Below are positions 22,553 to 33,046 of a DNA stretch of 64,000 nucleotides, piece by piece (positions within the stretch are counted from its first letter, which is position 1; every line of letters starts with the position of its first letter). The position numbers and the translations under genes are program-made. The stretch is from Pseudomonas bharatica CSV86 (GTDB lineage Bacteria; Pseudomonadota; Gammaproteobacteria; Pseudomonadales; Pseudomonadaceae). The stretch is from contig NZ_AMWJ02000002.1 of assembly GCF_000319305.2 (NCBI RefSeq), positions 434,001 through 498,000 of the forward strand, read 5' to 3'. Below the pieces are notes generated by a model. It ran no database searches. It was not told where the DNA came from and saw nothing but the letters and a program-made list of their open reading frames with translations.

Positions 22553-25369
22553 GATGGAAGCTCGGCGACCGGCTCGAATATGACTCCAGTTGGCCGAGGC
22601 ATTCACACCGATCCGGTAGTCCGAATACAGCACATCCTCAAGGGAGCGATTTAGGGACACCTCCTCGGTCGGAGTGGTATCGCGGTAATAAAAGGGCTTG
22701 ATCGGCAACACCCCGAAATCTTCAATGACCCGGCTGAATCCCAGAACATTCCCGATCATGGTCGGGCCTGTCATGGCCATGGTCAGCCCGAAACGGGAAA
22801 ACCTCTCGAGCGCCGCTGGCCCGGAACGCTTCTCGACCCAGCTCACCTCGGGCCTGGTGCGTGCACGTAAAGACTGCGGCGAATATTCCAGGACCAGCTG
22901 ATCAAGCAAACACCGCCCCGTCTCGGATTCAGCCTCGGCAGCTAGGACTACATTCATGACATCTCTCGCACTCGAATACATGTAGAAGTCCCCGCGGAGC
23001 TTGGAAAGATCAATGGGCCCGCGCACCGCCACATCACCGTCCATCCATAAGCCGCCATAAACCTCGAGCGCCCCCAGGCGAAACACATCGCCCATCGACG
23101 CCAGGTTCGAAAAGGGTCCGTTACCTTCCCGTGCATAGATGCTTCTGACCTTATACGCCTGAGGGTAGATCCCGGCCAACGCAGCGAACATCTCCTCCGG
23201 ATCCCGATACTGGATCTTGTCCGCGTAGTGATGCGCAAGGTAACGCTGGACAGGGGTACCGTCGTCTTCTATTGCCTCCAGGGTCCGACGCCAATGCTTG
23301 GTGGTCGGGGTCCACAGGTTCACCTGCCAATCCGGATTGTGGTACTTGAACATCAAGGTGTTTTGCAGAAAGTCGGCCGGTATTGGCTTGCCTGCCCAGA
23401 AGGTGTGCGCCAGGGTCGGTATGCCTTCCCCGCCATTCACATCCCGCAGGTTCAGCGGATTGTTCATCACCATCCGGTACAGATTCAGCCCATCCACTTC
23501 GCCCAAGGGATCCGCACTGATCCAACGTCCCAGCCAGGGCGCGTAGTAACGCAATCCGAAGTAATACAAACCACCGGCATCGCGCTCCTTGCCGCAATAG
23601 CGGTGGGTCTTCGGCTCATTCCGGACCACACTCCTCGCTGCCCATACCGCCGTGCCGCCGAACGGATAAAACGCCTCGCGGCTGAGCAAGGCGCCCTGCC
23701 CGTCCAGTTCCACGGCGATGGAGCCCAGGTGATCGCCCAGGCTGTAGCGCCACTGCTCACCCGAAATGCGCAGGTGTTCATCCACCAGTACGACCCGCCG
23801 CGTGTCCCCGGTCACTGCGCGATGCAGTTCCAGCCCCGGCAGGTAGCGCACTTCGCTGTCCAGGCTGCGTGATCGGGCCTGGGCCACCGACACTTTGCGC
23901 ACACGGTTGCCATCAGCCGAGTAGATATAGCGTTCATGGTCATCGCTGCCTGAATCACGCGTCACCTGCCGCACCCCGGCCAGCTGGTTGCGCGGATTCC
24001 AGTGCATCTCGGCAATACCCTCCAGCCGCAGCAGATTTCCACAGCCATCATGGGCGGCGGCGATCTGCGCTTCATCAGGCAGGCTGCCATCGGGTCGCCC
24101 AGGCAAAGCGTGATTACTGGTGCCCGACACCGCCATGCGCAAGCCGGCGGCGTTGCTGTGCTGGCGGCTTAGTAAATTGCCGGCAGCATCGTATTCGAAG
24201 CGTTGTACGTAGTTGACCAGCCGGGTCGGGTCCAGCGGCAAATCGTACGGCGGTGGCAGCCCGGGGCCATGGCTGGGCTGGTCGACTTCCACGCCACGGG
24301 CCTCGATCAGTTGATAAAGCGTGTCGTAGACCATTACCTGCTGCGCCGCGATCCGCTGGTTGCGGTAGAAGGTCAGCGGCTGCGACAGGTCATCGATGAC
24401 CAGGATATTGCCAGCCGGATCGTACTGGTAACGCAGGTCCTGCAACGCTGCCTGCCCGGGCAGACGGGAAAGCTGGCGCTGCAGTCGGCCATCCTTGGGA
24501 CAGAAACTGCGCTCGGTGACTACACCGTTGCCGGCCGTCTCGCCGCTGACCCGGCCCATGGCGTCGTAATGGATCGCATCGCGCACCCTTTGCGCCTGCT
24601 CGCTGCCGGCCAGTTGCACGGTCGAAGAACGCAAGGCACCCGCCTGGTCGAGCGCCAGCCGTTGGCGGTTGCCGAGGGCATCGATGCGCAGGACAGGATC
24701 ACCGGGCGGATTGAAATGCGTTTCCGTGGCATAGCCGTCACCGGGCTCGAGCAGTGCATCGCGCGCGGATTCGGCGCCGGGCCAGTCCGGCCCCTCAGCC
24801 TCGACAAGAAAACGCCGACGCTGCCTGCGCAATTGACCGCCCAGCGCATAGTCGTCGAACAGCACGGTGCCCGCCGGATCGTCATGGCGCAACAGACGGC
24901 CACATTGGTTGCGGGCCTGAAGATCGGCACCGCCGTACGCCAGGCGCTCGATCACCCGGGAAGCCTCACCGGCAGCCTGTTCATGCAAGGCTACAGGGCG
25001 CAGTTGCCCGTCATATTCGCTGCGAAAGACGGAACCGCGACTGTCCCAGGCCTGAGCCGCCGGCCCGACCTCGGTAGACAGCGCCAAGCGCCAGCCGGCA
25101 TCGCGGCTTTCGGTAAACAGGACACGCCCGGAGAGGGAATGTAGCTGTGTACGATTGGGCGGTCCGCCGCTGTTCCACACTCTTGGATCGCAGGCTGCGA
25201 TATCACGTCCGAGCACATCGAAGGCATGCGCCGTGACCCGCCTCTCGGCCACCTCCTGCGCAGCGACCCGACAATACGCCACGCTACGCACCGTCGCACC
25301 GCGCGAATCGCCCACCGACAGCACGGGCGTGTGCTGATGAAGCTGACGACTCGATGACATGCCTGACAT
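22547..25369 (-). CDS. TccC-like RHS/YD-repeat protein with C-terminal glycosyltransferase toxin domain
   Basis: This 940-aa protein resembles the C subunit of ABC toxin complexes (Tcc type). The N-terminus has HQHTPVLSVGDSRGATVRS as in TccC. YD repeats fill residues 50-600. The RHS core ends with GLRYYAPWLGRWISADPLGE and DGLNLYRMVMNNPLNLRD, the autoproteolysis region. From about residue 646 a different domain starts (IPTLAHTFWAGKPIP). It includes SMGDVFRLGALEVYGGLWMDGD near residue 775, the DxD-type pattern of TcdA/TcdB-like glycosyltransferases. In TccC proteins this variable C-terminus is the toxin delivered into cells. No TcA or TcB partner, and no immunity gene, is visible nearby. A short ATG alternative exists at 25360. 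Confidence 0.82.
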   Translation of the reverse strand: MSGMSSSRQLHQHTPVLSVGDSRGATVRSVAYCRVAAQEVAERRVTAHAFDVLGRDIAACDPRVWNSGGPPNRTQLHSLSGRVLFTESRDAGWRLALSTEVGPAAQAWDSRGSVFRSEYDGQLRPVALHEQAAGEASRVIERLAYGGADLQARNQCGRLLRHDDPAGTVLFDDYALGGQLRRQRRRFLVEAEGPDWPGAESARDALLEPGDGYATETHFNPPGDPVLRIDALGNRQRLALDQAGALRSSTVQLAGSEQAQRVRDAIHYDAMGRVSGETAGNGVVTERSFCPKDGRLQRQLSRLPGQAALQDLRYQYDPAGNILVIDDLSQPLTFYRNQRIAAQQVMVYDTLYQLIEARGVEVDQPSHGPGLPPPYDLPLDPTRLVNYVQRFEYDAAGNLLSRQHSNAAGLRMAVSGTSNHALPGRPDGSLPDEAQIAAAHDGCGNLLRLEGIAEMHWNPRNQLAGVRQVTRDSGSDDHERYIYSADGNRVRKVSVAQARSRSLDSEVRYLPGLELHRAVTGDTRRVVLVDEHLRISGEQWRYSLGDHLGSIAVELDGQGALLSREAFYPFGGTAVWAARSVVRNEPKTHRYCGKERDAGGLYYFGLRYYAPWLGRWISADPLGEVDGLNLYRMVMNNPLNLRDVNGGEGIPTLAHTFWAGKPIPADFLQNTLMFKYHNPDWQVNLWTPTTKHWRRTLEAIEDDGTPVQRYLAHHYADKIQYRDPEEMFAALAGIYPQAYKVRSIYAREGNGPFSNLASMGDVFRLGALEVYGGLWMDGDVAVRGPIDLSKLRGDFYMYSSARDVMNVVLAAEAESETGRCLLDQLVLEYSPQSLRARTRPEVSWVEKRSGPAALERFSRFGLTMAMTGPTMIGNVLGFSRVIEDFGVLPIKPFYYRDTTPTEEVSLNRSLEDVLYSDYRIGVNASANWSHIRAGRRASIG

Positions 25370-25435
25370 CCCCGGTCTGCGGTGGACGCCAGTATGCGCT
25401 GCGGCGTGCGATCAGGAACCTGACAAAAATACCAG

Positions 25436-26344
<909 letters not shown>

Positions 26345-26523
26345 GTGTCCTGTCTCGCGCAAAGGATAGTTGCAAAAGGATAGCGGGTTGACCATGCAAA
26401 TACCCATTGGTGCCATCGCGAGCAGCGCCGGGCCGCTGCCTTGAGCCCCTCGCGAGCCCGGTGCTACCATGCGCCACCGCCTGCCCGGCCTGCCCGGGAC
26501 GAGACCAAGGAACAGCGCCAACC

Positions 26524-27132
26524 ATGAGCAGCATTCGCGAGCGCAACAAAGAACTGATCCTGCGCGCGGCCAGTGAAGAATTCGCCGACAAGGGTTTCGC
26601 CGCCACCAAGACCAGCGATATCGCGGCCAAGGCCGGCCTGCCCAAGCCCAACGTCTACTACTACTTCAAGTCCAAGGAAAACCTCTACCGCGAGGTCCTT
26701 GAAAGCATCATCGAGCCGATCATGCAGGCCTCGACGCCGTTCAATGCCGAGGGTGACCCGGAAGAAGTATTGAGCGCCTATATCCGCTCCAAAGTGCGCA
26801 TCTCCCGCGACCTGCCGTTCGCCTCCAAGGTATTCGCCAGCGAGATCATGCACGGCGCCCCGCACCTGAGCCCGCGCCAGGTCGAGCAACTGAACGCCCA
26901 GGCCCGGCACAACATCGCCTGCATCCAGCGCTGGATCGACAAGGGCCGGATCGCCCCGGTCGACCCGCACCACCTGATGTTCAGCATCTGGGCCGCAACC
27001 CAGACCTACGCCGATTTCGACTGGCAGATCTCGGTGGTGACCGGGAAGGCGAAGCTGGACGAGAGTGATTACGAGGCGGCCACGCAAACGATCATTCGCT
27101 TGGTGTTGAAGGGGTGTGCACCGGACAGTTGA
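26524..27132 (+). CDS. TetR/AcrR-family transcriptional regulator
   Basis: This 202-aa regulator has the N-terminal [24 protein letters not shown] followed by [23 protein letters not shown], with a ligand domain typical of RutR-like proteins ([22 protein letters not shown]). ATG at 26524 starts the conserved region; longer frames are not supported. RutR-like proteins respond to pyrimidines or purines in some bacteria. Given the position between purine/glyoxylate loci this is possible, but the target is not shown. Confidence 0.82.
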   Translation: MSSIRERNKELILRAASEEFADKGFAATKTSDIAAKAGLPKPNVYYYFKSKENLYREVLESIIEPIMQASTPFNAEGDPEEVLSAYIRSKVRISRDLPFASKVFASEIMHGAPHLSPRQVEQLNAQARHNIACIQRWIDKGRIAPVDPHHLMFSIWAATQTYADFDWQISVVTGKAKLDESDYEAATQTIIRLVLKGCAPDS

Positions 27133-27145
27133 TGTCCGGCGCGAG

Positions 27146-27226
27146 GGCCCCATCGCTGGCAAGCCAGCTCCCACAGGGTCTGCGGCGCCGCTAACCCTGT
27201 GGGAGCTGGCTTGCCAGCGATGAGGC
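27146..27226. repeat. REP pair (inverted)
   Basis: GGGCCCCATCGCTGGCAAGCC... and its inverse ...GGCTTGCCAGCGATGAGGCC face each other between convergent tetR and glcG-like genes. This is the common Pseudomonas REP doublet and may act as a terminator. Confidence 0.85.
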
Positions 27227-27251
27227 CAGTAGTTACACCACAAGCTTCAGA

Positions 27252-27692
27252 TCAGGCAGCAACCCCCGCATCCGCCCGCAGCCCCGCCTCCTCGATCGCA
27301 CTGATCGCGCACTGCTCATCGATATCCGACGTATCCCCGCTGATCCCGATAGCGCCCAGCACCACGCCCGCCTCATTGCGGATCAGCACGCCACCGGGCG
27401 CCGGCACCACCGGGCTCTGACCCAGGCCATTGAGCGCGGCAAAGAATGCCGGGCGCTGCTGTGCGTCCAGCGCCAGCAAACGCGAGCCCTTGCCCAGGGC
27501 GATCGCCCCCCAGGCCTTGCCCATCGCCACCTGCGGACGCAGCAGGCTGGCGCCATCTTCCCGTTGCAGGGCCAGCAGATGGCCACCGGCGTCCAGCACC
27601 ACCACGGTCAGCGGCGCGGCGGAGATCTTGCGCCCCGCTGCCAGCGCGCCATTCACCAGGCCGACGGCGACTTTCAAGCTCAATGCGTTCAT
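27252..27692 (-). CDS. GlcG/HbpS-like heme-degrading domain protein
   Basis: This 146-aa protein belongs to the GlcG/HbpS (DUF336) family. Visible features are LTVVVLDAGGHLLALQREDGA near residue 30, RPQVAMGKAWGA, and the Gly-rich GGVLIRNEAGVVLGAIGISGDTSDIDEQCA motif near 110. GlcG proteins are often found with glycolate or glyoxylate genes but their biochemical role is unclear. It is divergent from gcl and shares the spacer with the TTGTATACAA sites. Confidence 0.85.
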   Translation of the reverse strand: MNALSLKVAVGLVNGALAAGRKISAAPLTVVVLDAGGHLLALQREDGASLLRPQVAMGKAWGAIALGKGSRLLALDAQQRPAFFAALNGLGQSPVVPAPGGVLIRNEAGVVLGAIGISGDTSDIDEQCAISAIEEAGLRADAGVAA

Positions 27693-27772
27693 GAAACGGT
27701 CCTCTTGTTGTTATGAAGCCCTGTGGGCAAGTGAAAATTGATAGACCAAATAGAACACAATGGTAAATGTTT

Positions 27773-27782
27773 TTGTATACAA
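27773..27782. promoter_or_regulatory. Palindromic operator TTGTATACAA (distal gcl site)
   Basis: A perfect palindrome identical to the site upstream of puuE. It lies in the spacer between the divergent glcG-like gene and gcl, about 166 bp from the gcl ATG and 81 bp from the other start. Confidence 0.6.
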
Positions 27783-27911
27783 TAATTCGAACGCTGCGAC
27801 CTTATGCCGCGCCAGGCCCGTTTCTACGGCGTTTCGACGAAAGCACAGGTCACGGACGAAAATGGATTGACCAGAGCCGCGTCCCATGAATACACTCTGG
27901 CGCAAAGCATC

Positions 27912-27921
27912 TTGTATACAA
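27912..27921. promoter_or_regulatory. Palindromic operator TTGTATACAA (proximal gcl site)
   Basis: A second perfect copy ends 27 bp upstream of the gcl ATG. The two gcl copies are 139 bp apart, which would allow co-operative or looping control. Confidence 0.62.
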
Positions 27922-27947
27922 TTACAACATCAATGAGGCACAAAGCC

Positions 27948-29723
27948 ATGAGCAAAATGAGAGCAATCGATGCAGCCGTTCTGGTGATGCGCCGCGAAGG
28001 TGTGGAAACCGCGTTTGGCATTCCTGGTGCAGCGATCAACCCGCTGTACTCGGCCCTGAAGAAAGTCGGCGGTATCGATCACGTCCTCGCTCGCCACGTT
28101 GAAGGCGCCTCGCACATGGCCGAGGGTTACACCCGTACCAAGGCCGGCAATATTGGCGTGTGCATCGGCACCTCGGGCCCTGCCGGCACCGACATGGTCA
28201 CCGGCCTGTACAGCGCTTCCGCCGACTCCATCCCGATTCTCTGCATCACCGGCCAGGCCCCGCGTGCCCGCCTGCACAAGGAAGACTTCCAGGCCGTGGA
28301 CATCACCAGCATCGTCAAGCCGGTGACCAAGTGGGCAACCACCGTCCTGGAACCGGGCCAGGTGCCTTACGCCTTCCAGAAAGCCTTCTACGAAATGCGT
28401 ACCGGCCGTCCGGGCCCGGTGCTGATCGACCTGCCGTTCGATGTGCAGATGGCCGAGATCGAGTTCGATATCGATGCCTACGAGCCACTGCCTGTCACCA
28501 GGCCAGCCGCTACCCGCAAGCAAGCGGAAAAAGCCCTGGCCCTGCTCAATGAAGCCGAACGTCCGCTGCTGGTCGCCGGTGGTGGCATCATCAACGCCGA
28601 CGCCAGCGACAAGCTGGTCGAGTTCGCCGAACTGACCGGCGTACCGGTAGTACCGACCCTGATGGGCTGGGGCACCATCCCCGATGACCACGAGCTGATG
28701 GTCGGCATGGTCGGCCTGCAGACCTCGCACCGCTACGGCAACGCCACCCTGCTTAAGTCCGACCTGGTGTTCGGCATCGGCAACCGCTGGGCCAACCGTC
28801 ACACCGGTTCCGTCGACGTCTACACCGAAGGCCGTACCTTCATCCATGTAGATATCGAACCGACCCAGATCGGCCGCGTGTTCACCCCGGACCTGGGCAT
28901 CGTGTCCGACGCCGGCGCTGCCTTGGACGCCTTCCTCGAAGTGGCCCGCGAGTGGAAAGCCGCCGGCAAGCTGAAGTGCCGCGGCGAATGGCTGAAAGAC
29001 TGCCAGGCCCGCAAGTCGAGCCTGCAGCGCAAGACCAACTTCGACAACGTGCCGGTCAAGCCACAGCGCGTGTACCAGGAAATGAACGAGGTGTTCGGCA
29101 AGGACACCACCTACGTCAGCACCATCGGTCTGTCGCAGATCGCCGGCGCCCAGTTCCTCCACGTCTACAAGCCGCGCCACTGGATCAACTGCGGCCAGGC
29201 CGGCCCGCTGGGCTGGACCATCCCGGCTGCCCTGGGCGTGGTCAAGGCCGACCCGAGCCGCAAGGTCGTCGCGCTGTCGGGCGACTATGACTTCCAGTTC
29301 ATGATCGAAGAACTGGCGGTGGGCGCGCAGTTCAACCTGCCGTACGTCCACGTGCTGGTGAACAACGCCTACCTCGGCCTGATCCGCCAGGCGCAGCGTG
29401 GTTTCGAGATGGATTACTGTGTACAACTGGCGTTCGAGAACATCAACGCGCCGGACGTCAACGGCTACGGCGTCGATCACGTGGCCGTGGTCGAAGGCCT
29501 GGGTTGCAAGGCCCTGCGCGTGTTCACCCCGTCCGAGATCGCCCCGGCGCTGCTCAAGGCCCAGAAAATGGCCGAGGAGTTCCGCGTTCCGGTGGTGGTC
29601 GAGGTGATTCTCGAGCGCGTTACCAACATTTCCATGGGTACCGAAATCAACGCGGTCAACGAGTTCGAAGACCTGGCGCTGGTCGGCAACGACGCGCCAA
29701 CCGCGATTTCGCTGCTCGACTGA
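27948..29723 (+). CDS. gcl: Glyoxylate carboligase
   Basis: This 591-aa thiamine-diphosphate enzyme joins two glyoxylate molecules to tartronate semialdehyde and CO2. The N-terminal domain starts [29 protein letters not shown] split at the usual place; Val replaces the catalytic Glu near residue 51 (HVEGASH region). The ThDP-binding [14 protein letters not shown] with [10 protein letters not shown] lies near residue 445. ATG at 27948 gives the normal family length; an upstream frame would include operator DNA. It leads the gcl-hyi-glxR-ttuD-pyk series, which takes AllA-derived glyoxylate to pyruvate. Confidence 0.95.
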   Translation: MSKMRAIDAAVLVMRREGVETAFGIPGAAINPLYSALKKVGGIDHVLARHVEGASHMAEGYTRTKAGNIGVCIGTSGPAGTDMVTGLYSASADSIPILCITGQAPRARLHKEDFQAVDITSIVKPVTKWATTVLEPGQVPYAFQKAFYEMRTGRPGPVLIDLPFDVQMAEIEFDIDAYEPLPVTRPAATRKQAEKALALLNEAERPLLVAGGGIINADASDKLVEFAELTGVPVVPTLMGWGTIPDDHELMVGMVGLQTSHRYGNATLLKSDLVFGIGNRWANRHTGSVDVYTEGRTFIHVDIEPTQIGRVFTPDLGIVSDAGAALDAFLEVAREWKAAGKLKCRGEWLKDCQARKSSLQRKTNFDNVPVKPQRVYQEMNEVFGKDTTYVSTIGLSQIAGAQFLHVYKPRHWINCGQAGPLGWTIPAALGVVKADPSRKVVALSGDYDFQFMIEELAVGAQFNLPYVHVLVNNAYLGLIRQAQRGFEMDYCVQLAFENINAPDVNGYGVDHVAVVEGLGCKALRVFTPSEIAPALLKAQKMAEEFRVPVVVEVILERVTNISMGTEINAVNEFEDLALVGNDAPTAISLLD

Positions 29724-29733
29724 TCGTCTGCGA

Positions 29734-29759
29734 GGCCCCGCCCTTCAGGGTGCGGGGCC
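29734..29759. terminator. Hairpin between gcl and hyi
   Basis: GGCCCCGC pairs with GCGGGGCC around a 10-base loop just after gcl. There is no T tail. It may trim or attenuate the operon transcript rather than end it. Confidence 0.4.
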
Positions 29760-29780
29760 CAACCCAGCAAGGAGACCACC

Positions 29781-30563
29781 ATGCCACGCTTTGCCGCCAA
29801 CCTGTCCATGCTGTTCACCGAACAGGACTTCCTGGCCCGCTTCAAGGCTGCTGCCGACGCCGGCTTCAGCGGTGTCGAGTACCTTTTCCCGTACGACTAC
29901 GCCGCCACCGAGATCAAGCAGCAGCTCGACGCCCATGGCCTGACCCAGGTGCTGTTCAACCTGCCGGCCGGCGACTGGGCCAAGGGTGACCGCGGCATCG
30001 CCTGCGACCCGGCGCGGGTCGAGGAATTCCGCAGCGGTGTCGACCTGGCCATCGCCTACGCCCAGGTGCTGGGCAATACCCAGGTCAACTGCCTGGCCGG
30101 GATTCGTCCACAGGGCCCGGACTGCGCCACCGTGCGCAAGACCTTCGTCGACAACCTGCGTTTCGCCGCCGACAAGCTCAAGGCTGCCGGGATCAAGCTG
30201 GTCATGGAAATGATCAACACCCGCGACATCCCGGGCTTCTACCTGAACACCACCCAGCAAGCGCTGGAGATCCAGGCCGAGGTGGGCAGCGACAACCTGT
30301 TCCTGCAGTACGACATCTACCACATGCAGATCATGGAAGGTGACCTGGCGCGTACCGTGGAAACCAACCTGGCGAAGATCAACCACATCCAGCTGGCCGA
30401 CAACCCGGGCCGTCACGAACCGGGCACCGGCGAGATCAACTACCGCTTCCTGTTCGAGCACCTGGACCGCATCGGCTACCAGGGCTGGGTGGGCGCGGAG
30501 TACAAGCCCAGGACCACCACTGAAGAAGGTCTGGGCTGGTTGAAGACCCATAACGCGATCTAA
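29781..30563 (+). CDS. hyi: Hydroxypyruvate isomerase
   Basis: This 260-aa TIM-barrel enzyme interconverts hydroxypyruvate and tartronate semialdehyde. Family motifs are MPRFAANLSMLFTE at the start, GFSGVEYLFPYDY, metal-ligand Glu in LVMEMINTRDIPGF near residue 145, and EPGTGEINYRFLFEHLD near 215. A GGAG site precedes the ATG. It follows gcl by 57 bp with a small hairpin between them. Confidence 0.93.
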   Translation: MPRFAANLSMLFTEQDFLARFKAAADAGFSGVEYLFPYDYAATEIKQQLDAHGLTQVLFNLPAGDWAKGDRGIACDPARVEEFRSGVDLAIAYAQVLGNTQVNCLAGIRPQGPDCATVRKTFVDNLRFAADKLKAAGIKLVMEMINTRDIPGFYLNTTQQALEIQAEVGSDNLFLQYDIYHMQIMEGDLARTVETNLAKINHIQLADNPGRHEPGTGEINYRFLFEHLDRIGYQGWVGAEYKPRTTTEEGLGWLKTHNAI

Positions 30564-30580
30564 CAAGCACCGCCCTCCCC

Positions 30581-30670
30581 TGTGGGAGCTGGCTTGCCAG
30601 CGATGAGGCCCGAGCGGACAACATCGTTGCTGCTGCCGGCCCTATCGCTGGCAAGCCAGCTCCCACAGGG
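30581..30670. repeat. REP pair between hyi and glxR
   Basis: Two facing copies of GTGGGAGCTGGCTTGCCAGC... occupy most of the 145-bp gap. They could stabilise the upstream mRNA or cause partial termination. Confidence 0.85.
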
Positions 30671-30708
30671 ACCGCGTCGCTCCTGATTAAAAGAAGAGGC
30701 ACATTCTC

Positions 30709-31602
30709 ATGGCTAAAATCGGTTTCATCGGCACCGGCATCATGGGCCGCCCAATGGCGCAGAACCTGCAGAAAGCGGGTCACAGCCTGTTCGTTTCCAC
30801 CCACCACGACGCCGCTCCGGCCGACCTGATCGCCGCGGGTGCCGTGGCCCTGGCCAATCCGAAGGAAGTGGCCCAGGAAGCCGAATTCATCATCGTCATG
30901 GTCCCGGACACCCCGCAGGTGGAAAGCGTCCTGTTCGGTGAAAACGGCGTCGCCGAAGGCGTCGGCCCGAACAAGATCGTGATCGACATGAGCTCGATCT
31001 CCCCCACCGCTACCAAGGCCTTCGCCGAGAAGATCAAGGCCACCGGCGCCGCCTACCTGGACGCTCCGGTATCCGGCGGCGAAGTCGGGGCCAAGGCCGC
31101 GACCCTGAGCATCATGGTCGGTGGCTGCCCGAAAGCCTTCGAGCGCACCCTGCCGCTGTTCCAGGCCATGGGCAAGAACATCACCCGCGTCGGCGGCAAC
31201 GGTGACGGCCAGACCGCCAAGGTCGCCAACCAGATCATCGTCGCCCTGAACATCCAGGCCGTCGCCGAGGCCCTGCTGTTCGCCGCCAAGAACGGCGCCG
31301 ATCCGGCCAAGGTCCGCGAGGCACTGATGGGCGGCTTCGCCTCGTCGAAGATCCTTGAAGTGCACGGCGAGCGCATGATCAAGGGCACCTTCGACCCGGG
31401 CTTCCGCATCAGCCTGCACCAGAAGGACCTGAACCTGGCCCTGCAAGGCGCCAAGGAGCTGAACATCAACCTGCCCAACACCTCCAACGCCCAACAGGTG
31501 TTCAGCACCTGCGCGGCCATCGGTGGTGCCAACTGGGACCACTCGGCGCTGATCAAGGGCCTGGAACACATGGCCAACTTCTCGATCCGCGACGACAAAT
31601 AA
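30709..31602 (+). CDS. glxR: 2-hydroxy-3-oxopropionate (tartronate semialdehyde) reductase
   Basis: This 297-aa NAD(P)H-dependent enzyme of the beta-hydroxyacid dehydrogenase family reduces tartronate semialdehyde to D-glycerate. It has IGFIGTGIMGRPMAQNL (dinucleotide binding), AYLDAPVSGGEVGA (substrate binding, residue 115) and the catalytic Lys in GQTAKVANQIIVA near residue 170. It sits between hyi and ttuD in the glyoxylate operon. A strong terminator lies just after it. Confidence 0.94.
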   Translation: MAKIGFIGTGIMGRPMAQNLQKAGHSLFVSTHHDAAPADLIAAGAVALANPKEVAQEAEFIIVMVPDTPQVESVLFGENGVAEGVGPNKIVIDMSSISPTATKAFAEKIKATGAAYLDAPVSGGEVGAKAATLSIMVGGCPKAFERTLPLFQAMGKNITRVGGNGDGQTAKVANQIIVALNIQAVAEALLFAAKNGADPAKVREALMGGFASSKILEVHGERMIKGTFDPGFRISLHQKDLNLALQGAKELNINLPNTSNAQQVFSTCAAIGGANWDHSALIKGLEHMANFSIRDDK

Positions 31603-31686
31603 GCAACACCTGCCAGCCCGCGGATCGAAGGAACCGCGCATCGTTTCCTTCAGCTTCTGAGGCTGGCAGTTGCACTCGAGCAACAC

Positions 31687-31733
31687 CGCCCCTGGTTCAG
31701 CCTGCACGGAGGCCGTTCCAGGGGCGTTTTTGA
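31687..31733 (+). terminator. Rho-independent terminator after glxR
   Basis: CGCCCCTGG (31687-31695) pairs with CCAGGGGCG (31718-31726), followed at once by TTTTTGATT. This is the clearest intrinsic terminator in the window and separates gcl-hyi-glxR from ttuD-pyk. Confidence 0.75.
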
Positions 31734-31765
31734 TTCTGCAGAACAATAAGATTTGGAGGCCTGAG

Positions 31766-33046
31766 ATGTCGGTCGATCCGCAACACTTTCTCCGCGACCT
31801 GTTCGCCACGGCCATCGATGCCGCGCACCCGCGTCAGGTGCTTGAAGCCCATCTGCCCGCCGACCGTACGGGTCGAGTGATCGTCATCGGCGCCGGCAAG
31901 GCCGCCGCCGCCATGGCCGAAGTGGTCGAGCGCGCCTGGCAGGGCGAGGTCCGCGGTCTCGTAGTGACCCGCTACGGCCACGGCGCCAGCTGCTCGAAAA
32001 TCGAAGTGGTGGAAGCCGCCCACCCCGTCCCCGACGCCGCCGGCCTGGCCGTAGCCAGGCGCGTGCTGGACATGGTCAGCGACCTGAGCGCCGACGATCG
32101 GGTGATCTTCCTGCTCTCCGGCGGTGGCTCCGCATTGCTGGCCCTGCCCGCCGAAGACCTGACCCTGGCCGACAAGCAGCAGATCAACAAGGCCCTGCTC
32201 AAGTCCGGCGCCACCATCGGCGAGATGAACTGCGTACGCAAGCACCTCTCGGCAGTCAAGGGCGGCCGCCTGGCCAAGGCCTGCTGGCCGGCCACCGTGT
32301 ACACCTATGCGATTTCCGACGTGCCTGGCGACCTGGCCACGGTCATCGCTTCCGGCCCGACCGTGGCCGACCCGAGCACCTCGGCCGACGCCCTGGCGAT
32401 CCTCAAGCGCTACAACATCGAAGCGCCGAAAGCCGTCATCGACTGGCTCAACAACCCCGCTTCGGAGACCGTAAAGGCCGACGATCCGGCCCTGGCCCGC
32501 AGCCATTTCCAGTTGATCGCCCGGCCCCAGCAGTCGCTGGAAGCCGCCGCGGTGAAAGCCCGCCAGGCCGGCTTCAGCCCGCTGATCCTCGGCGACCTGG
32601 AAGGCGAATCGCGGGAAGTGGCCAAGGTCCATGCCGGTATCGCCCGCCAGGTGGTCCTGCATGGCCAGCCACTGGCCGCGCCCTGCGTGATCCTTTCCGG
32701 CGGTGAAACCACAGTGACCGTGCGCGGCAACGGCCGGGGCGGGCGCAACGCGGAATTCCTGCTCAGCCTGACCGAAAGCCTCAAGGGCCTGCCGGGCGTC
32801 TACGCCATCGCCGGCGACACCGACGGCATCGATGGTTCGGAGGATAACGCCGGCGCCTTCATGACCCCGGACAGCTACGCCCGCGCCGCCGCCCTGGGCC
32901 TGTCGGCCACCGACGAGCTGGACAACAACAATGGCTACGGCTACTTCGCAGCGCTCGACGCGCTGATCGTCACCGAGCCGACCCGCACCAACGTCAACGA
33001 TTTCCGCGCCATCCTCATTCTTGAGACTGCCCACCATGACGCCTGA
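31766..33046 (+). CDS. ttuD: Glycerate kinase / hydroxypyruvate reductase TtuD
   Basis: This 426-aa protein is of the DUF4147/MOFRL type. TtuD-like proteins are annotated as hydroxypyruvate reductase or, on structural grounds, as glycerate 2-kinase. In this pathway a kinase role would feed 2-phosphoglycerate to glycolysis. Motifs are VIVIGAGKAAAAMAE, FLLSGGGSALLALP, and the MOFRL end with SGGETTVTVRGNGRGGRNAEF. ATG at 31766 follows TTGGAGG. It overlaps pyk by 11 bp, implying coupled translation. Confidence 0.9.
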   Translation: MSVDPQHFLRDLFATAIDAAHPRQVLEAHLPADRTGRVIVIGAGKAAAAMAEVVERAWQGEVRGLVVTRYGHGASCSKIEVVEAAHPVPDAAGLAVARRVLDMVSDLSADDRVIFLLSGGGSALLALPAEDLTLADKQQINKALLKSGATIGEMNCVRKHLSAVKGGRLAKACWPATVYTYAISDVPGDLATVIASGPTVADPSTSADALAILKRYNIEAPKAVIDWLNNPASETVKADDPALARSHFQLIARPQQSLEAAAVKARQAGFSPLILGDLEGESREVAKVHAGIARQVVLHGQPLAAPCVILSGGETTVTVRGNGRGGRNAEFLLSLTESLKGLPGVYAIAGDTDGIDGSEDNAGAFMTPDSYARAAALGLSATDELDNNNGYGYFAALDALIVTEPTRTNVNDFRAILILETAHHDA

